Notes: a model not told the origin generated them from the letters alone. A stretch of DNA of 64,000 bases from Chryseobacterium sp. CH21 (GCF_004119445.1 NZ_QICI01000050.1:124001-188000); one strand, 5' to 3'; shown: positions 17,749-28,520, counted from the stretch's first letter. Program-made: numbers and translations.

Positions 17749-19421
17749 ATGGAAGAAGAAAAAAATCACTCAATTTTATTGAGCAAATTATTGAAGAGGA
17801 TCTGGCAAACGGTTTGAAAAGAGATCAGATCCGTTTCCGTTTTCCACCTGAACCGAATGGTTATCTGCATGTAGGACACACAAAAGCGATCTGCATCAAT
17901 TTCGGTCTTGGTGAAAAATACAATGCTCCTGTAAACCTTCGTTTCGACGATACGAACCCTGAAAAAGAAGAGCAGGAATTCGTAGATTCTATCATGAAAG
18001 ATGTTGAATGGTTAGGTTTCAAATGGGATAAAGTATTGTACGCATCCGATTACTTCCAGCAGCTTTACGATTGGGCAGTTCAGTTAATTAAAGAAGGAAA
18101 AGCTTATGTAGATGAGCAGCCATCTGAAGTAATTACGGAACAAAGAAAGAATCCTGCAGAACCGGGAATTGAATCTCCTTACAGAAACCGTCCTGTTGAA
18201 GAATCATTAGATTTATTCGAAAGGATGAAAAACGGAGAATTTGAAAGTGGTTCAATGTCTCTTCGTGCAAAAATCGATATGGTTTCGCCTAATATGAATA
18301 TGCGTGACCCTGTTATGTACAGAATTTTGAATAAACCTCACCACAGAACAGGTACAGCCTGGAAAATTTATCCGATGTACGACTGGGCTCATGGGGAATC
18401 TGATTATATCGAGCAAATTTCGCACTCACTTTGTTCTTTAGAGTTTGAAAACCACAGACCTTTGTACAACTGGTATTTGGATCAGGTTTACGAAGATGGA
18501 AGGGTTAAAAACAAGCAGAGAGAATTTGCTAGGATGAATGTTTCCTATATGATTACTTCCAAAAGAAAGCTTCAGAGACTGGTCGCTGAAGGGGTGGTAA
18601 CCGGATGGGATGATCCAAGAATGCCTACTATTTCAGGGATGAGAAGAAAAGGATATACTCCAACTTCTATCAGAAACTTTATTGATAAAGTAGGGGTAGC
18701 AAAAAGAGAAAACCTTATCGAAATCCAATTGCTTGATTTCTGTGTACGTGAAGACCTGAACAAGGTAGCTAAGCGTGTAATGGCAGTAGTAGATCCTGTA
18801 AAATTGGTGATTGAAAACTATCCTGAAGACAAGGAAGAATGGTTAGAGACTGAGAACAATCCTGAGCAGGAAAATGCAGGAACAAGAGAAGTTCCATTCT
18901 CAAGAGAGCTGTATATTGAACGTGAAGACTTTAAAGAAGAAGCTAACAATAAATTCTTCAGACTTAAATTAGGTGGAGAAGTTCGTTTAAAATCTGCCTA
19001 TATCATCAAAGCTGAAAGAGTAGAGAAGGACGAAAATGGAGAGATCACTACCATCTACGCTACGTATGATGATAAGAGTAAATCCGGAAGCGGAACAGAG
19101 GAAAGTTTAAGAAAAGTAAAAGGAACTTTACATTGGGTATCTGCAAAACATGCTCTTCCTGTAGAAGTGAGAACTTACAATCACCTGTTTACAGTAGAGC
19201 AGCCTGATGCGGAAAAAGATGTAGACTTCTTAAACTTCATCAATCCTGAGTCTGTAGCAACGGTAAAAGGGTTTGCTGAGCCAAGCCTGAAAGAGGTTGC
19301 TGTTGGTGAACCATTACAGTTCCAAAGAATCGGGTATTTTACAAAAGATCAGGATTCTACAGACGATGCTTTGGTATTTAACCGTACAGTAACGTTAAAA
19401 GATTCTTTTAAACCTGAATAA
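17749..19421 (+). CDS. glnS: Glutaminyl-tRNA synthetase, with an apparent one-base gap near the start
   Basis: The protein charges tRNA-Gln with glutamine in the cytoplasm. The class I signature is complete: PPEPNGYLHVGH (HIGH), YMITSKRKL (KMSKS-like), and the C-terminal beta-barrel anticodon domain (about 340-557). The family start (MEEEKKSLNF) is visible as ATG-GAA-GAA-GAA at 17749, but the A-run at 17759-17765 has seven A where eight are needed, so this ATG is one base out of frame with the rest. A longer frame from GTG 17712 avoids the break, yet its extra residues are unlike the family and it lies on the -7 box. With one A restored the product is 557 residues, the normal length. Because the gene is essential, an assembly error is the likeliest explanation. 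Confidence 0.93.
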
Positions 19422-19450
19422 TTTTTCGGAAATATATAAAATACATAAAG

Positions 19451-19479
19451 CAGGACTTCATTGAAGTTCTGTTTTTTTT
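19451..19479 (+). terminator. glnS terminator
   Basis: CAGGACTTCATTGAAGTTCTG forms a hairpin, counted from 19451, and is followed by eight T (19472-19479). Confidence 0.85.
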
Positions 19480-19525
19480 GTTGGAATACGCGAAGGCGCT
19501 AAGAAGTTTATACTTTGTGAATATT

Positions 19526-19642
19526 TTAAGGCGCAAGGAAATCGAAGATTTCCGGCAAATGTAATACTTAATCAATTAATATTCTTAGTTCTCAAAGTCA
19601 ACAGTGTTCAATTTTATCGGAGATAAAATCCTTGCGCCTTAT
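19526..19642. repeat. Intergenic inverted repeat
   Basis: TTAAGGCGCAAGGA at 19526-19539 has its complement TCCTTGCGCCTTAT-type at 19629-19642 about 90 bases away. Similar GCGCAA/TTGCG words recur at 19664-19677 and around 20715 and 20860. This is a dispersed intergenic repeat; no gene is present. Confidence 0.5.
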
Positions 19643-19717
19643 ATTATATAGAAAGGAATAATCTTGCGCCCTTGCGTTTTCCAACAGATTCATATAAACC
19701 ATAATCATAAAAAACAA

Positions 19718-19748
19718 AAAAGCAAGACTTCATACAAGTCTTGCTTTT
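19718..19748. terminator. Bidirectional terminator
   Basis: AAAAGCAAGACTT and AAGTCTTGCTTTT pair perfectly around CATAC. It terminates the 3-hydroxyacyl-CoA dehydrogenase gene, whose stop is 19 bases away. Confidence 0.8.
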
Positions 19749-19766
19749 ATTTAATAGTTTAAGATT

Positions 19767-20663
19767 CTATTTCAAAAAGTCTTTATCTCGGTATGTAGGA
19801 TTAGGATATTTATAAAACCCTTCACCTGTCAAGACTCCCAGTTTTCCTTTATCAATATACTCTTCTTTTAATTTTTGAACAGCTTTAATCTTCAATGGAT
19901 TTTCTGTTTCTTCAGCTTCCATTTTATTAATATTATAAGCTGTTGTAATTCCTACAACATCCAAAATACCGAATGGTCCTGCTGGTGCTCCGGTGGCTAC
20001 CATCCATGTTTTGTCAATGGTTTCAATATCCGATACTTCATCAATCCAAAGGTTAACTGCAGCGCCAAGCAATGGAACTAATAATGAATTGACAATATAT
20101 CCCGGCTGTTCTTTGTTAATGGGTAATGCCACCATTCCAATATCTTTTGCAAATTGGATTACTGAATCAAATACTTCCTGCGAAGTTCCTGGATGGCGCA
20201 TTACCTCTCCGGTATTATGTTTCCAGATTTCATTAGCAAAATGGAGGGCTACAAATTTCTCCGGTCTTCCTGTATCTTCAGCAAACTGGCTGGGTAGAAG
20301 GGTAGAAGAGTTTGTTGCAAATACTGTTTTTTCCGGAGCTACCTGAGCCAGCTTATGGTAGAATTCTATTTTAATGGCTGGATCTTCAGGAACTGCTTCT
20401 ATCAGAAGATCTGCATCCTTTACTGCTTCGGCAAGATCTGATGAATAGCTGATATTTTTAAATGTGGCATCAAGTTGTGTCTGTGTTGCATTCAAATCCT
20501 TTTGGTAAGCTTCACTTAAAGTGGTGAATTTACCTTTGGCTTTTTCCAATACTTCATCATTAATATCATATACGGTTACGTTGAAACCGTGATAGGCAGT
20601 CTGGAAGGCGATCTGATATCCTAATACACCACTTCCTGCTATCGTTATATTTTTAAAATCCAT
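19767..20663 (-). CDS. 3-Hydroxyacyl-CoA dehydrogenase family protein
   Basis: 298 residues. The N-terminal Rossmann fold has GSGVLGYQIAF (NAD loop) and VYDIND with the acidic residue that selects NAD. The catalytic part has TNSSTL and the His-containing ALHFANE, and the C-terminal helical domain begins near residue 190 (PGYIVNSLL). It oxidises 3-hydroxyacyl-CoA (short-chain, such as 3-hydroxybutyryl-CoA) to 3-ketoacyl-CoA; chain length cannot be read here. It lacks a fused hydratase. It follows the oleate hydratase gene at 241 bases on the same strand, so both may serve fatty acid turnover. Confidence 0.85.
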   Translation of the reverse strand: MDFKNITIAGSGVLGYQIAFQTAYHGFNVTVYDINDEVLEKAKGKFTTLSEAYQKDLNATQTQLDATFKNISYSSDLAEAVKDADLLIEAVPEDPAIKIEFYHKLAQVAPEKTVFATNSSTLLPSQFAEDTGRPEKFVALHFANEIWKHNTGEVMRHPGTSQEVFDSVIQFAKDIGMVALPINKEQPGYIVNSLLVPLLGAAVNLWIDEVSDIETIDKTWMVATGAPAGPFGILDVVGITTAYNINKMEAEETENPLKIKAVQKLKEEYIDKGKLGVLTGEGFYKYPNPTYRDKDFLK

Positions 20664-20904
20664 GAGATTTATTTTTAATTAAAAATGTTTTTAAAGTAGA
20701 TGATACTTTGTCTTTGACGCAAAGGCTTAGAATAATAATGATTTATTAAAGGAAGCAAAGAAGAGAATCAACAAGTTGATTTGATGAAGCGTATTGCTTG
20801 GTGGAGCAGATTTATCTGCCTTTGCTCACTTAAAATAGTGATAAACTTTTATAAACCCTTGCGTTAAGAATAAAGAATATGCTGCTTTAAAACTATTTTT
20901 TGTT

Positions 20905-22833
20905 TTAATCTTTTACTCCTTTTACCCATTCCTGAAATCTGGTTAAGAAAGATTCATGTTCTTCTTTTTCTTCAGGGCGGTTGACCAGAATATGTTCAAA
21001 ATAAGTTCCTTTTAGTATTTTTCTTAAGATTCCTTCTCCTAAGAAAGGTTTATAATCATTAAGAGCCTGAGTCGCTTTTAATAAATGTCTGATATCATAC
21101 TGTAACGGATTGATATCCGGAACCTGTTTGTTAAGATTCAACAGATTGTAAACCGCTATTCTTGCCGTTCTCACAGAACTTTCCATGGTGAATACAACAT
21201 CATTATTAGTTTCTACAAACTGTCCTACAAGACCTAAATTGGTACATCCTTCAGGAACCACTCTTGGACGGTCTCCCGTTGCTCTTGGCATAAACATAGA
21301 AGTGATGTAAGGCATGAAAGCTGTGCGTACAATTGTATTTTCTATAACGTTATCCAGTTGATCAGTCATTCCTAGATGGTAACATAATTCGGCAAGAATT
21401 TCATTTCCGGTACACTGAGGCATCGGTTTTTTAATGTAATTACCTTCTTTATCCATCAATAAGGCGTATACCCATACTACAAGGATGTCATCCGGTTGTG
21501 TAGGGAAGTGTGGCTGTCTGTTGCAGGTAAAGCTCATCACCCAATTAGAGTCTGTAATGGTAATAATACCTCCGGTAGCTGTTCTTCCTGAGTAAGGATC
21601 ATTCACACACAATTCTTTCAGTTTCTCTGTGAAAGCGGAAGGACGACAAGTTAATGTAGCAGATTCCCATGAAGATTTTTCAATATGGCTACAGAATTTT
21701 TCCGGTTTCCCGAACACTTCAGATTTTGCGGCAAGATTTTTCCAAAGTTTCCATCCTGCGCTTTGTCCGGCACTGCTGTTGTCAATCGTAACTTCAGGAA
21801 CGGTATTATTGTCTCCGTAGAATGTACTTTCTGTCATAGATCCGGTAGTTACGATAACATAGTCATCTTTACCGATTGGTATTCTTACTTCTTCTCCGTT
21901 CTGTTCCGTGATGATTCCTTCTACTGTTTTTCCTTCGGTATTGATATGGATGTCAAGATCTTTTACCAAAGTATTAAACTGGATTTGTACCCCTTTTTCT
22001 ACCAGAAAGTTTTTCAATGGAGTTACATAGGTATCATACTGGTTGTATTTTGGGAAAACAAGACATGAGAAGTCTTTCATTCCATCAATAGCATGGAGGA
22101 ATCTGTGCATATACAGTTTCAGTTCCAGTAAGCTGTGCCAGTTCTCGAAGGCAAACATAGAACGCCAGAAGAACCAGAAATTACTGTCGAGGAAAGATTG
22201 AGAAAAATAATCTTCAATCGTTAAATCGTCAAGCTCTTCTTTTTTCTTTAACAGCAATTTTACAATCGCCAGCTGATCTTTTTTCTCAAGTCCGAATTTA
22301 CTGAAATCCTTGATCTGTCCCTGATTATGTATTAGTCTTGCTTTAGAGTAATTCGGGTCATTATCATTAACGAGTCGGTATTCATCCAATACACTGTATG
22401 GGGCAGGCAATTCTAAGGCAGGAATATCCTGGAACATATCCCATAAATTCTCATAGGTCATATCCATTTCCCTTCCTCCACGGATGATGTAACCGTCTTT
22501 AGCATTACCGGCGCCATCCAGAGATCCGCCTTCAACATTCAATTGGTCAAGGAAAATAATGTTTTTGCCGGGAACATGGCCGTCACGGATGAAATAATAA
22601 GCGGCAGACATCCCTGCAATTCCGCTTCCTACAATATAGATTTTACTGTTTTCGTAAGATTGTAAAGGAATTCCTTTATTACGCTGATAGTTTCCGATCT
22701 GATCGGAGAAAGGCATTGTTTTTTCAGGAGTGTTAATCTGAACTTCTTTACTTGAATCCGGTTCGTGATTTACTTTCCCGAACTCGTCAGAGGCATTTAA
22801 AACTTTGTCGAATTTTGAATTGATCGTACTCAT
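20905..22833 (-). CDS. ohyA: Oleate hydratase
   Basis: 642 residues, the full length of the FAD-dependent oleate hydratase (myosin-cross-reactive antigen) family. The Rossmann loop [16 protein letters not shown] (about 67-82) binds FAD; the [14 protein letters not shown] stretch holds the conserved Glu that activates water; later segments include [11 protein letters not shown]. The enzyme adds water to the cis-9 bond of oleate and gives 10-hydroxystearate, a way to detoxify unsaturated fatty acids. A divergence of 89 bases separates it from the AraC-type gene, which is on the same strand and upstream, so that regulator may respond to fatty acids and control ohyA. Confidence 0.93.
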   Translation of the reverse strand: MSTINSKFDKVLNASDEFGKVNHEPDSSKEVQINTPEKTMPFSDQIGNYQRNKGIPLQSYENSKIYIVGSGIAGMSAAYYFIRDGHVPGKNIIFLDQLNVEGGSLDGAGNAKDGYIIRGGREMDMTYENLWDMFQDIPALELPAPYSVLDEYRLVNDNDPNYSKARLIHNQGQIKDFSKFGLEKKDQLAIVKLLLKKKEELDDLTIEDYFSQSFLDSNFWFFWRSMFAFENWHSLLELKLYMHRFLHAIDGMKDFSCLVFPKYNQYDTYVTPLKNFLVEKGVQIQFNTLVKDLDIHINTEGKTVEGIITEQNGEEVRIPIGKDDYVIVTTGSMTESTFYGDNNTVPEVTIDNSSAGQSAGWKLWKNLAAKSEVFGKPEKFCSHIEKSSWESATLTCRPSAFTEKLKELCVNDPYSGRTATGGIITITDSNWVMSFTCNRQPHFPTQPDDILVVWVYALLMDKEGNYIKKPMPQCTGNEILAELCYHLGMTDQLDNVIENTIVRTAFMPYITSMFMPRATGDRPRVVPEGCTNLGLVGQFVETNNDVVFTMESSVRTARIAVYNLLNLNKQVPDINPLQYDIRHLLKATQALNDYKPFLGEGILRKILKGTYFEHILVNRPEEKEEHESFLTRFQEWVKGVKD

Positions 22834-22922
22834 TTTGTATTGTTTTTAATTAACAGTATAAAGGTACCTTTATTCACAAAGCGATATATATCCCCAAGTT
22901 CAGAATTATTATCCCCAAATTC

Positions 22923-23801
22923 TTAAGACTGAATATTTTCTTTAATTCTGTACTCTGAAGGAGAAAGTGTAGTATGTTTTTTGAAAAATCGGCCAAATGC
23001 CGATGCGGAATTAAACTGAAGTTCAAAAGCAATTTCAGAAATGATGAGATCAGGATTTCCAAGCATAACATAAGCTTCCTTCAATAAGGCTTCATCAATA
23101 ACTTCATGAGGTGTTTTTCCGCTTGCTTTTTTAATAATTTCGATGAGATATTTATTGGAAACATGAAGCTGATCTGCATAAAACTGAACCGTTCGCTCCC
23201 GGGTAATATTTTCTCTGATCAGTTTACTGAATTTCAGATAAAGATCTTTTTTACCCTCTTCTTTTTCAGGATTTGTCGAATTTTGCTGTTCCATAATCTC
23301 TGCAGTTTCCAGTAGAATATGAAAAATAATGGTGCGGATAATTTCGTCTGTAAACTTCCTCTGCTTCTTTGATTTTTTATCAAGATCATCCAGAAGATTT
23401 TGCAGTAACAAAGAATTCTTTGCTGAGGTTTTTACAATGCTGTATGAACCTTTGGAAAAAAGATTCATTTTCTCGATGATAAACGGATTGGAAATATTTT
23501 TAATCAGAAAGTTCTTGTCGAAGAACAACAGCTTCATTGTAAAATCATGACTGGTTTTTACAAACTTTACAATAGTAGAAGGAGCAGCCATCAAAAAACT
23601 GTGAGCATTTACCTTGTATTTCTGTCGGTCTATCTCAATATTTATTTCTCCTGAGGTACAAATGCACAGGGCATAGTAATCCATTCTAAAGGGAGCTTTA
23701 GGAAATTCGAAAATGGGTTTTCCGGAAGAAATGTAGTAGGATTGCCGGCAGTCAATACTGTAAAAAGATAATGTATCATGTAAATTTTCGTAGGTTACCA
23801 T
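22923..23801 (-). CDS. AraC family transcriptional regulator
   Basis: 292 residues. The N-terminal half (to about 180) is a cupin-like sensing domain (FRMDYYALCICTSGEI). The C-terminal pair of helix-turn-helix motifs spans about 195-290 (RTVQFYADQLHVSNKYLIEI, then ISEIAFELQFNSASAFGRFF, and LSPSEYR at the end), which is the AraC/XylS signature. It lies directly upstream of ohyA with the same orientation, which suggests control of that gene; the ligand is not known. Confidence 0.88.
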   Translation of the reverse strand: MVTYENLHDTLSFYSIDCRQSYYISSGKPIFEFPKAPFRMDYYALCICTSGEINIEIDRQKYKVNAHSFLMAAPSTIVKFVKTSHDFTMKLLFFDKNFLIKNISNPFIIEKMNLFSKGSYSIVKTSAKNSLLLQNLLDDLDKKSKKQRKFTDEIIRTIIFHILLETAEIMEQQNSTNPEKEEGKKDLYLKFSKLIRENITRERTVQFYADQLHVSNKYLIEIIKKASGKTPHEVIDEALLKEAYVMLGNPDLIISEIAFELQFNSASAFGRFFKKHTTLSPSEYRIKENIQS

Positions 23802-24010
23802 TCTTACGTATTGGTTAAATTTTTATTGTGTTTTCAAGTTTTTTCAGCTTAAAAACATAGTTATTACTGCAATTTACGATTTTTATAAAAGTCTTTAGAC
23901 TTTAAATAGCAAAAAGATCCATTTTTTCCAAAATAGAGCCAATGGGTCAGTTTTCTTGATGTTATTTATAAAAAACAGGTTTAAATAGGGGCTTTTGGGT
24001 TATTTTTATC

Positions 24011-24018
24011 TAATTTTG
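24011..24018 (+). promoter_or_regulatory. -7 box for the MFS transporter
   Basis: TAATTTTG matches TAnnTTTG and puts transcription start near 24025, 22 bases before the GTG start at 24047. No ideal -33 TTG is at the usual distance. Confidence 0.5.
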
Positions 24019-24046
24019 CACTTTCAAATTTCCCCAAAATATTATT

Positions 24047-25284
24047 GTGAGATTAATTAACGTATATACGAGTTCTTTCAAAGGACTCTCGCAGGAGAGT
24101 TGGATGCTGGCGTTGGTAATGCTCATCAACAGGGCCGGTTCTATGGTACTTCCGTTTCTGGGAGTTTATATGACGAATCATTTACATTTCAGTATTGAAA
24201 TTCCGGAATTGTACTGAGTTTTTTTGGAATAGGTTCGGTTCTTGGATCATGGCTGGGAGGGATGATCACTGATAAAATAGGAGAGTACAGGGTACAGAGT
24301 CTGAGTTTATTTCTCAGTGTTCCTTTATTCTGTATGATTCCCCTTTTCACAACAGAAACTGGTTTGGCGGGAATTATTTTAGCCCAAAGTATTGTAAGTG
24401 AAACTTTCCGTCCGGCCAACTCAGTGGCAATCACTAAATATGCAAAGCCAGAAAATATTACCAGAGCTTTTTCGTTGAATCGTATGGCTGTCAATCTGGG
24501 ATTTTCTATCGGGCCGGCCTTGGGAGGTATTCTTTCTGCTATTTCTTATGAGTTTCTCTTTTTCAGCAATGCATTGGCTGCTTTGCTGGCTGGGTTGATG
24601 TATATCTGGTTCTTTAAAGATCGTGCACGAGTAGCAAAAGAGAAAGCTAAAACGGTAAAAGAAGTCATTGTAGTTAAAAAAGAAAGTTCCCCGTATCGTG
24701 ACGGTAAGTTTTTGATTTATTGTGCGTTCTGTATGTTTTTTGCCATATGTTTCTTCCAATTGTTCAGTACGTTGACCATATTTTATAAGGATACCGCACA
24801 TTTGAGTCAGCAAAACATTGGATATATCTTGGGATACAGCGGTTTTCTGATTGTATTGCTGGAAATGGGACTGGTACAGGTAGCTGAGAAGTATTTTACT
24901 TTAGCTTTTACAATGCTGTTCGGAACTTTCCTCTGTGGAGTTTCCTATGCAATGCTGGCTTTTGATTACAGCATCATTACCCTTGTACTGTCTATGACCT
25001 TACTTTGTGTAGGAGAAATATGGACACTTCCCTTTATGTCAACCATCACAGCATTACGTTCCGGAGAAAATAATAAAGGTGCTTATATGGGATTGAATGG
25101 AATTTCTTTTTCTATAGCATTCATCGTTACCCCTTATATAGGGACGTTGATTGCAGAAAAGTTAGGCTTCAGTATATTGTGGATTGGAACAGGAGTATTG
25201 GCAGTGGCTATCGCTGTAGGTTTTTACTTTATCATTCCATGGATGCTTAAAGATAAAAATAAAGTGGAAGAAGATGTGATATAA
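24047..25284 (+). pseudogene. MFS transporter, interrupted by a one-base deletion
   Basis: The first frame starts at GTG 24047 (VRLINVYTSSFKGLSQESWM) and stops at 24215-24217. The second frame carries on with the next residues of the same protein. A fourth A in the run at 24198-24200 would join them (FSIEN then SGIVLSFFGIGSVLGSWLGG) and give 412 residues with about 12 membrane segments. The GSWLGGMITDKIG stretch is the MFS loop 2-3 signature. The later ATG at 24262 would remove the first two helices, so a short active form is unlikely. Substrate is unknown; the family covers sugars, drugs and others. Whether the break is in the genome or in the assembly is open. Confidence 0.8.
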
Positions 25285-25314
25285 GAGATATCATGCTTTT
25301 GACTTATCAATTTA

Positions 25315-25357
25315 AAAAAGCTTCGGGCAATTTCGTAGAAATTGCCCGAAGCTTTTT
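25315..25357. terminator. Bidirectional terminator
   Basis: A perfect 20-bp stem with a three-base loop, AAAAAGCTTCGGGC as its outer part, ends both the MFS gene (+) and the YpdA-like gene (-). Confidence 0.9.
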
Positions 25358-25378
25358 AATATAGATGAATGTTTATTA

Positions 25379-26344
25379 TTAAGCTTTGGAAAGAACTGTA
25401 TTGATAATCATATTCGCATGAATTCTCGAGTTTTCAATGAACCAAAGATGCGTATCTTTTCCTCCACATACCACTCCTGCCAGATAGAGATTGGAAATAT
25501 TGGTTTCCATGGTTTCAGGATTATAAAATGGTTTTAGACAGTCTCCATTAAGCTCAATTCCTGAATTTTTAAGGAAATCAAAATCCGGAAGATAGCCTGT
25601 CATGGCCAATACAAAATCATTGTCAATTTCATGAATTTCTCCTTTTTCATCCTTGAAAATGACTGTGTTTTCTTTGATTTCGATCATTTCTGCATTAAAA
25701 TGGACTTTAATACTTCCTTCTGCAATTCTGTTTTCAATATCCGGTTTTACCCAATATTTTACACTTTTGGAAATCTCAGAGTGGCGGACAATCATCGTTA
25801 CTTCAGCTCCTTTTCTATAAGTTTCCAGTGCTGCATCTACCGAAGAGTTGCTTGAACCAACTACCACTATTTTCTGCCTTGCATATGGATAAGGTTCGGT
25901 GTAGTAATGCTTGACCTTCGGAAGATTTTCCCCTGGAATATTCATAAGATTAGGAATATCATAAAATCCGGTAGCAATTACTACATTCTTAGCAAAATAG
26001 ATTGATTTGGTCGTTTTGATCTCAAATATTTCAGCATTTTTTGAAACATTCAACACCTTTTCATAGAGGTGGATGTTGATCTTTTTCTGTCTGGCAATTC
26101 CCTGATAGTATTCCAAAGCTTCCTGTCTTCCCGGTTTGGGAGCAGCAGAAATAAATGGAATTTCGTCTATTTCCAGCTTCTCAGCCGTAGAGAAAAAACG
26201 CATGTATAAAGGATAATTGTACAGTGAGTTGACAATGGTTCCTTTTTCTATAATTAAATGACTGAGATTGTTTTTTTGAGCTTCAATAGCACAATTTAGA
26301 CCGATGGGGCCAGCTCTGATAATGAGAATGTCCAAAATTTCCAT
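25379..26344 (-). CDS. ypdA: YpdA-like FAD/NADPH oxidoreductase (putative bacillithiol disulfide reductase)
   Basis: About 321 residues from the ATG at 26344 (an ATG five codons up is possible). It follows the YpdA pattern: Rossmann start, IEKGTIVNSLYNYPLYMRFFST near 34-55, a second nucleotide loop VVVGSSNSS, and a C-terminal AGVVCGGKDTHLW. YpdA reduces oxidised bacillithiol with NADPH, and flavobacteria are among bacteria that make bacillithiol. One odd point: the first Gly of the FAD loop GxGxxG is Arg (IIRAGPIG), one G-to-A change from GAGPIG. This would weaken FAD binding, or it is a sequencing error. No bacillithiol synthesis gene is nearby. Confidence 0.75.
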   Translation of the reverse strand: MEILDILIIRAGPIGLNCAIEAQKNNLSHLIIEKGTIVNSLYNYPLYMRFFSTAEKLEIDEIPFISAAPKPGRQEALEYYQGIARQKKINIHLYEKVLNVSKNAEIFEIKTTKSIYFAKNVVIATGFYDIPNLMNIPGENLPKVKHYYTEPYPYARQKIVVVGSSNSSVDAALETYRKGAEVTMIVRHSEISKSVKYWVKPDIENRIAEGSIKVHFNAEMIEIKENTVIFKDEKGEIHEIDNDFVLAMTGYLPDFDFLKNSGIELNGDCLKPFYNPETMETNISNLYLAGVVCGGKDTHLWFIENSRIHANMIINTVLSKA

Positions 26345-26463
26345 AGAACAAAGGTACAACTGAAATTATAAACTATGAATTATCAATCATCAATTATCAA
26401 TTCTCCATTATAACGGTTGGCATCAGTTTTGGTACTCTTTTTATCCACCAAAAATCTTATCAT

Positions 26464-27123
26464 ATGAAAAAGAGATTTATTCCCCTATTAGCTATGAGTA
26501 CAGTATTAGTTCTCAGTGTTGCTACAGCCTGTAAAAAAGAGGCTGGCAAACCTGTTCCCAATCAAATTGATTCCATTGCACAAAATAAAGTAGACAGTGC
26601 TGGAACCGTTCAAAATAACGTTAATAAAGAAGCTGTTTTAAAACAGGCCAATGATGAGGTTTTAAAAGCTTTAAAGGATAAAGATTATACCACATTTGCC
26701 TCTTTGATTCACCCTGAAAAAGGAGTGCGTTTTTCAATGTATGCTTATGTGGATGTAAAAGAAGATAAGCATTTTTCTAAAGCAGATTTTGAAAAATATC
26801 TGCCTACCAAAACATTATTTACCTGGGGAGCACACGATGGTTCCGGAGATCCTTATAAAGCGACGATCAATGATTATCTTAGTAAATGGGTATTTTCTAA
26901 AGATTTTACCACCGCACAATATTCATTGAATAAGTTCATAGGTGGTGGTAATTCACTGAATAATTTAAAGGAAATTTATCCTAAAGACGACTTCACCGAA
27001 AACTATATTAAAGGAACCGAAAAATACGGAAATATGGATTGGAAAACAGTTCGTTTTGTTTTTGAAGAATTTCAGGGTAAATATTACCTGGTTGCTGTTT
27101 TGAATGACCAGTGGACGATATAG
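26464..27123 (+). CDS. Predicted lipoprotein, function unknown
   Basis: 219 residues. A lipoprotein signal ends in VATAC (Cys at residue 23), followed by a Lys/Asn/Gln linker to about residue 55. The folded domain (60-219) is rich in aromatic residues and ends with YYLVAVLNDQWTI; it resembles NTF2-like or similar cystatin-like secreted domains, but only loosely. It stands alone; heptamer repeats begin at its stop codon. Confidence 0.7.
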   Translation: MKKRFIPLLAMSTVLVLSVATACKKEAGKPVPNQIDSIAQNKVDSAGTVQNNVNKEAVLKQANDEVLKALKDKDYTTFASLIHPEKGVRFSMYAYVDVKEDKHFSKADFEKYLPTKTLFTWGAHDGSGDPYKATINDYLSKWVFSKDFTTAQYSLNKFIGGGNSLNNLKEIYPKDDFTENYIKGTEKYGNMDWKTVRFVFEEFQGKYYLVAVLNDQWTI

Positions 27124-27195
27124 AAGTTAGAAGTTAGAAGTTAGAAGTTAGAAGCGGATAGACGGAATAACTTCCAGCTCCCGGCCTCTAACTTC
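27123..27195 (+). repeat. Heptanucleotide tandem repeat with inverted half
   Basis: GAAGTTA is repeated four times from 27123 to 27150, plus a partial copy to 27154; the array begins with the last base of the preceding TAG stop. At 27186-27195 CTCTAACTTC is the complement of GAAGTTAGAG, so the array can pair with it to form a hairpin. No gene is present. Confidence 0.8.
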
Positions 27196-27205
27196 CATTC
27201 CTTTT

Positions 27206-28498
27206 TTATTTCAAAACTTCAGTCAATTGACGGGTAAGGTTTTTTCTTGAAAACTGTTCAATATTTTGAGTGTTTTTGAGAAGACTGCCGTTTTTCCAAA
27301 GCTCAAATTTTTCAAGAATAAACTTTTTTACAGTTTCTGTATCCTGATAATTAAAGTGTTTTCCTGCCTGTGTTTCTTCCAAAATTTTTGCTACATCTGC
27401 TTGTTCAGGTCCAAAGGAAAGAATCTGTTTTCCTGAAGCCAGATACTCAAATATTTTTCCGGGGATGATTCCCTTTGATGATTCATTCGGGAAATTGGTG
27501 ATAAGAAGCATATCAGAATGCTGCATTTCTTCCACTGCTTTGCCATGGGCCAGATATCCAAGATTCAAAATATGATTTTTTAAACTCGAATTTTCTATTG
27601 TATGAAGGATTTTATCATCTATTCTTCCTACGAATTTCAATCTAAAATTTTCTGCAAATTCAATATTTTCCTTAATCAATTCATCAAGAGCTTTCCATAG
27701 ATTTTCCGGATTTCTGAGCTGTTCCAAAACTCCGATGTAACTAAGTGTGAATTTATTTTCAGCCTTTTTCCCTTTCGCTTTTTCGTCCGAATCACTTTCA
27801 TCAAACCCATTCGTAATGCAAACGGCATTAGCTCCTGCTTTTCTAAAGTTTTCAGCATCAGTATAACTTGTTGCCAGCGTGATGTCTGCATTCTTAAATA
27901 CAGCACTTTCAAGCTGACGGTGTTTTTTATCTGAGCTTTTGGTTAATTTCAGATGTTTGTAATAGGAAATCTCTGTCCATGGATCACGAAAATCAGCAAT
28001 CCATTTCAGATCCGGCATTTTACTTTTAAGTCCCAAACCAATCAGATGAAGTGAGTGGGGTGGACCGGAAGTAACAATGGTATCTATTTTATTTTCTTTC
28101 AGGTATTTTTCCAGAAATGTAACGGAAGGTTTTACCCAAAAAACTCTGGCATCAGGAATGAAAAAATTACCTCTTACCCAAATTGAAAGTTTAGATTTCC
28201 AGCTTTGATTTTTTCCTACATCAAATTGTCCGGCCTTAAATTTCTTATTGCTTTTATTCAGTTTTTCAGCCAGTTGATAAGGTTCCCAGATTTTGGTTCT
28301 TACCATCTCAATGTTTTCCGGAACATCTTTCATCAGCGTTTCATCCAGCAATGGATAACTTGGATTTTCCGGAGTGTAAATAATGGGTTTCCAGCCGAAG
28401 TCTGGCAGATATTTTGCAAACTTGAGCCATCTTTGAACACCAGGACCTCCCGCAGGAGGCCAGTAATAGGTGATAATCAATATTTTCTTTTGTTCCAT
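27206..28498 (-). CDS. Glycosyltransferase family 4
   Basis: 430 residues with the two-domain GT-B layout. The N-terminal domain opens with ILIITYYWPPAGGPGVQRWLKF (donor side loop) and the C-terminal domain has KFTLSYIGVLEQLRNPENLW, and further FVGRIDD and PGKIFEYLASGKQIL, the donor-binding region with its Glu. It transfers a sugar from a nucleotide donor to a glycan at the cytoplasmic face; donor and acceptor cannot be told. It lies downstream of YfhO (73 bases), another protein thought to modify envelope glycans, so both may work in one surface pathway. Confidence 0.82.
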   Translation of the reverse strand: MEQKKILIITYYWPPAGGPGVQRWLKFAKYLPDFGWKPIIYTPENPSYPLLDETLMKDVPENIEMVRTKIWEPYQLAEKLNKSNKKFKAGQFDVGKNQSWKSKLSIWVRGNFFIPDARVFWVKPSVTFLEKYLKENKIDTIVTSGPPHSLHLIGLGLKSKMPDLKWIADFRDPWTEISYYKHLKLTKSSDKKHRQLESAVFKNADITLATSYTDAENFRKAGANAVCITNGFDESDSDEKAKGKKAENKFTLSYIGVLEQLRNPENLWKALDELIKENIEFAENFRLKFVGRIDDKILHTIENSSLKNHILNLGYLAHGKAVEEMQHSDMLLITNFPNESSKGIIPGKIFEYLASGKQILSFGPEQADVAKILEETQAGKHFNYQDTETVKKFILEKFELWKNGSLLKNTQNIEQFSRKNLTRQLTEVLK

Positions 28499-28520
28499 TT
28501 TCTTAGCTTAAATGGTCTTT

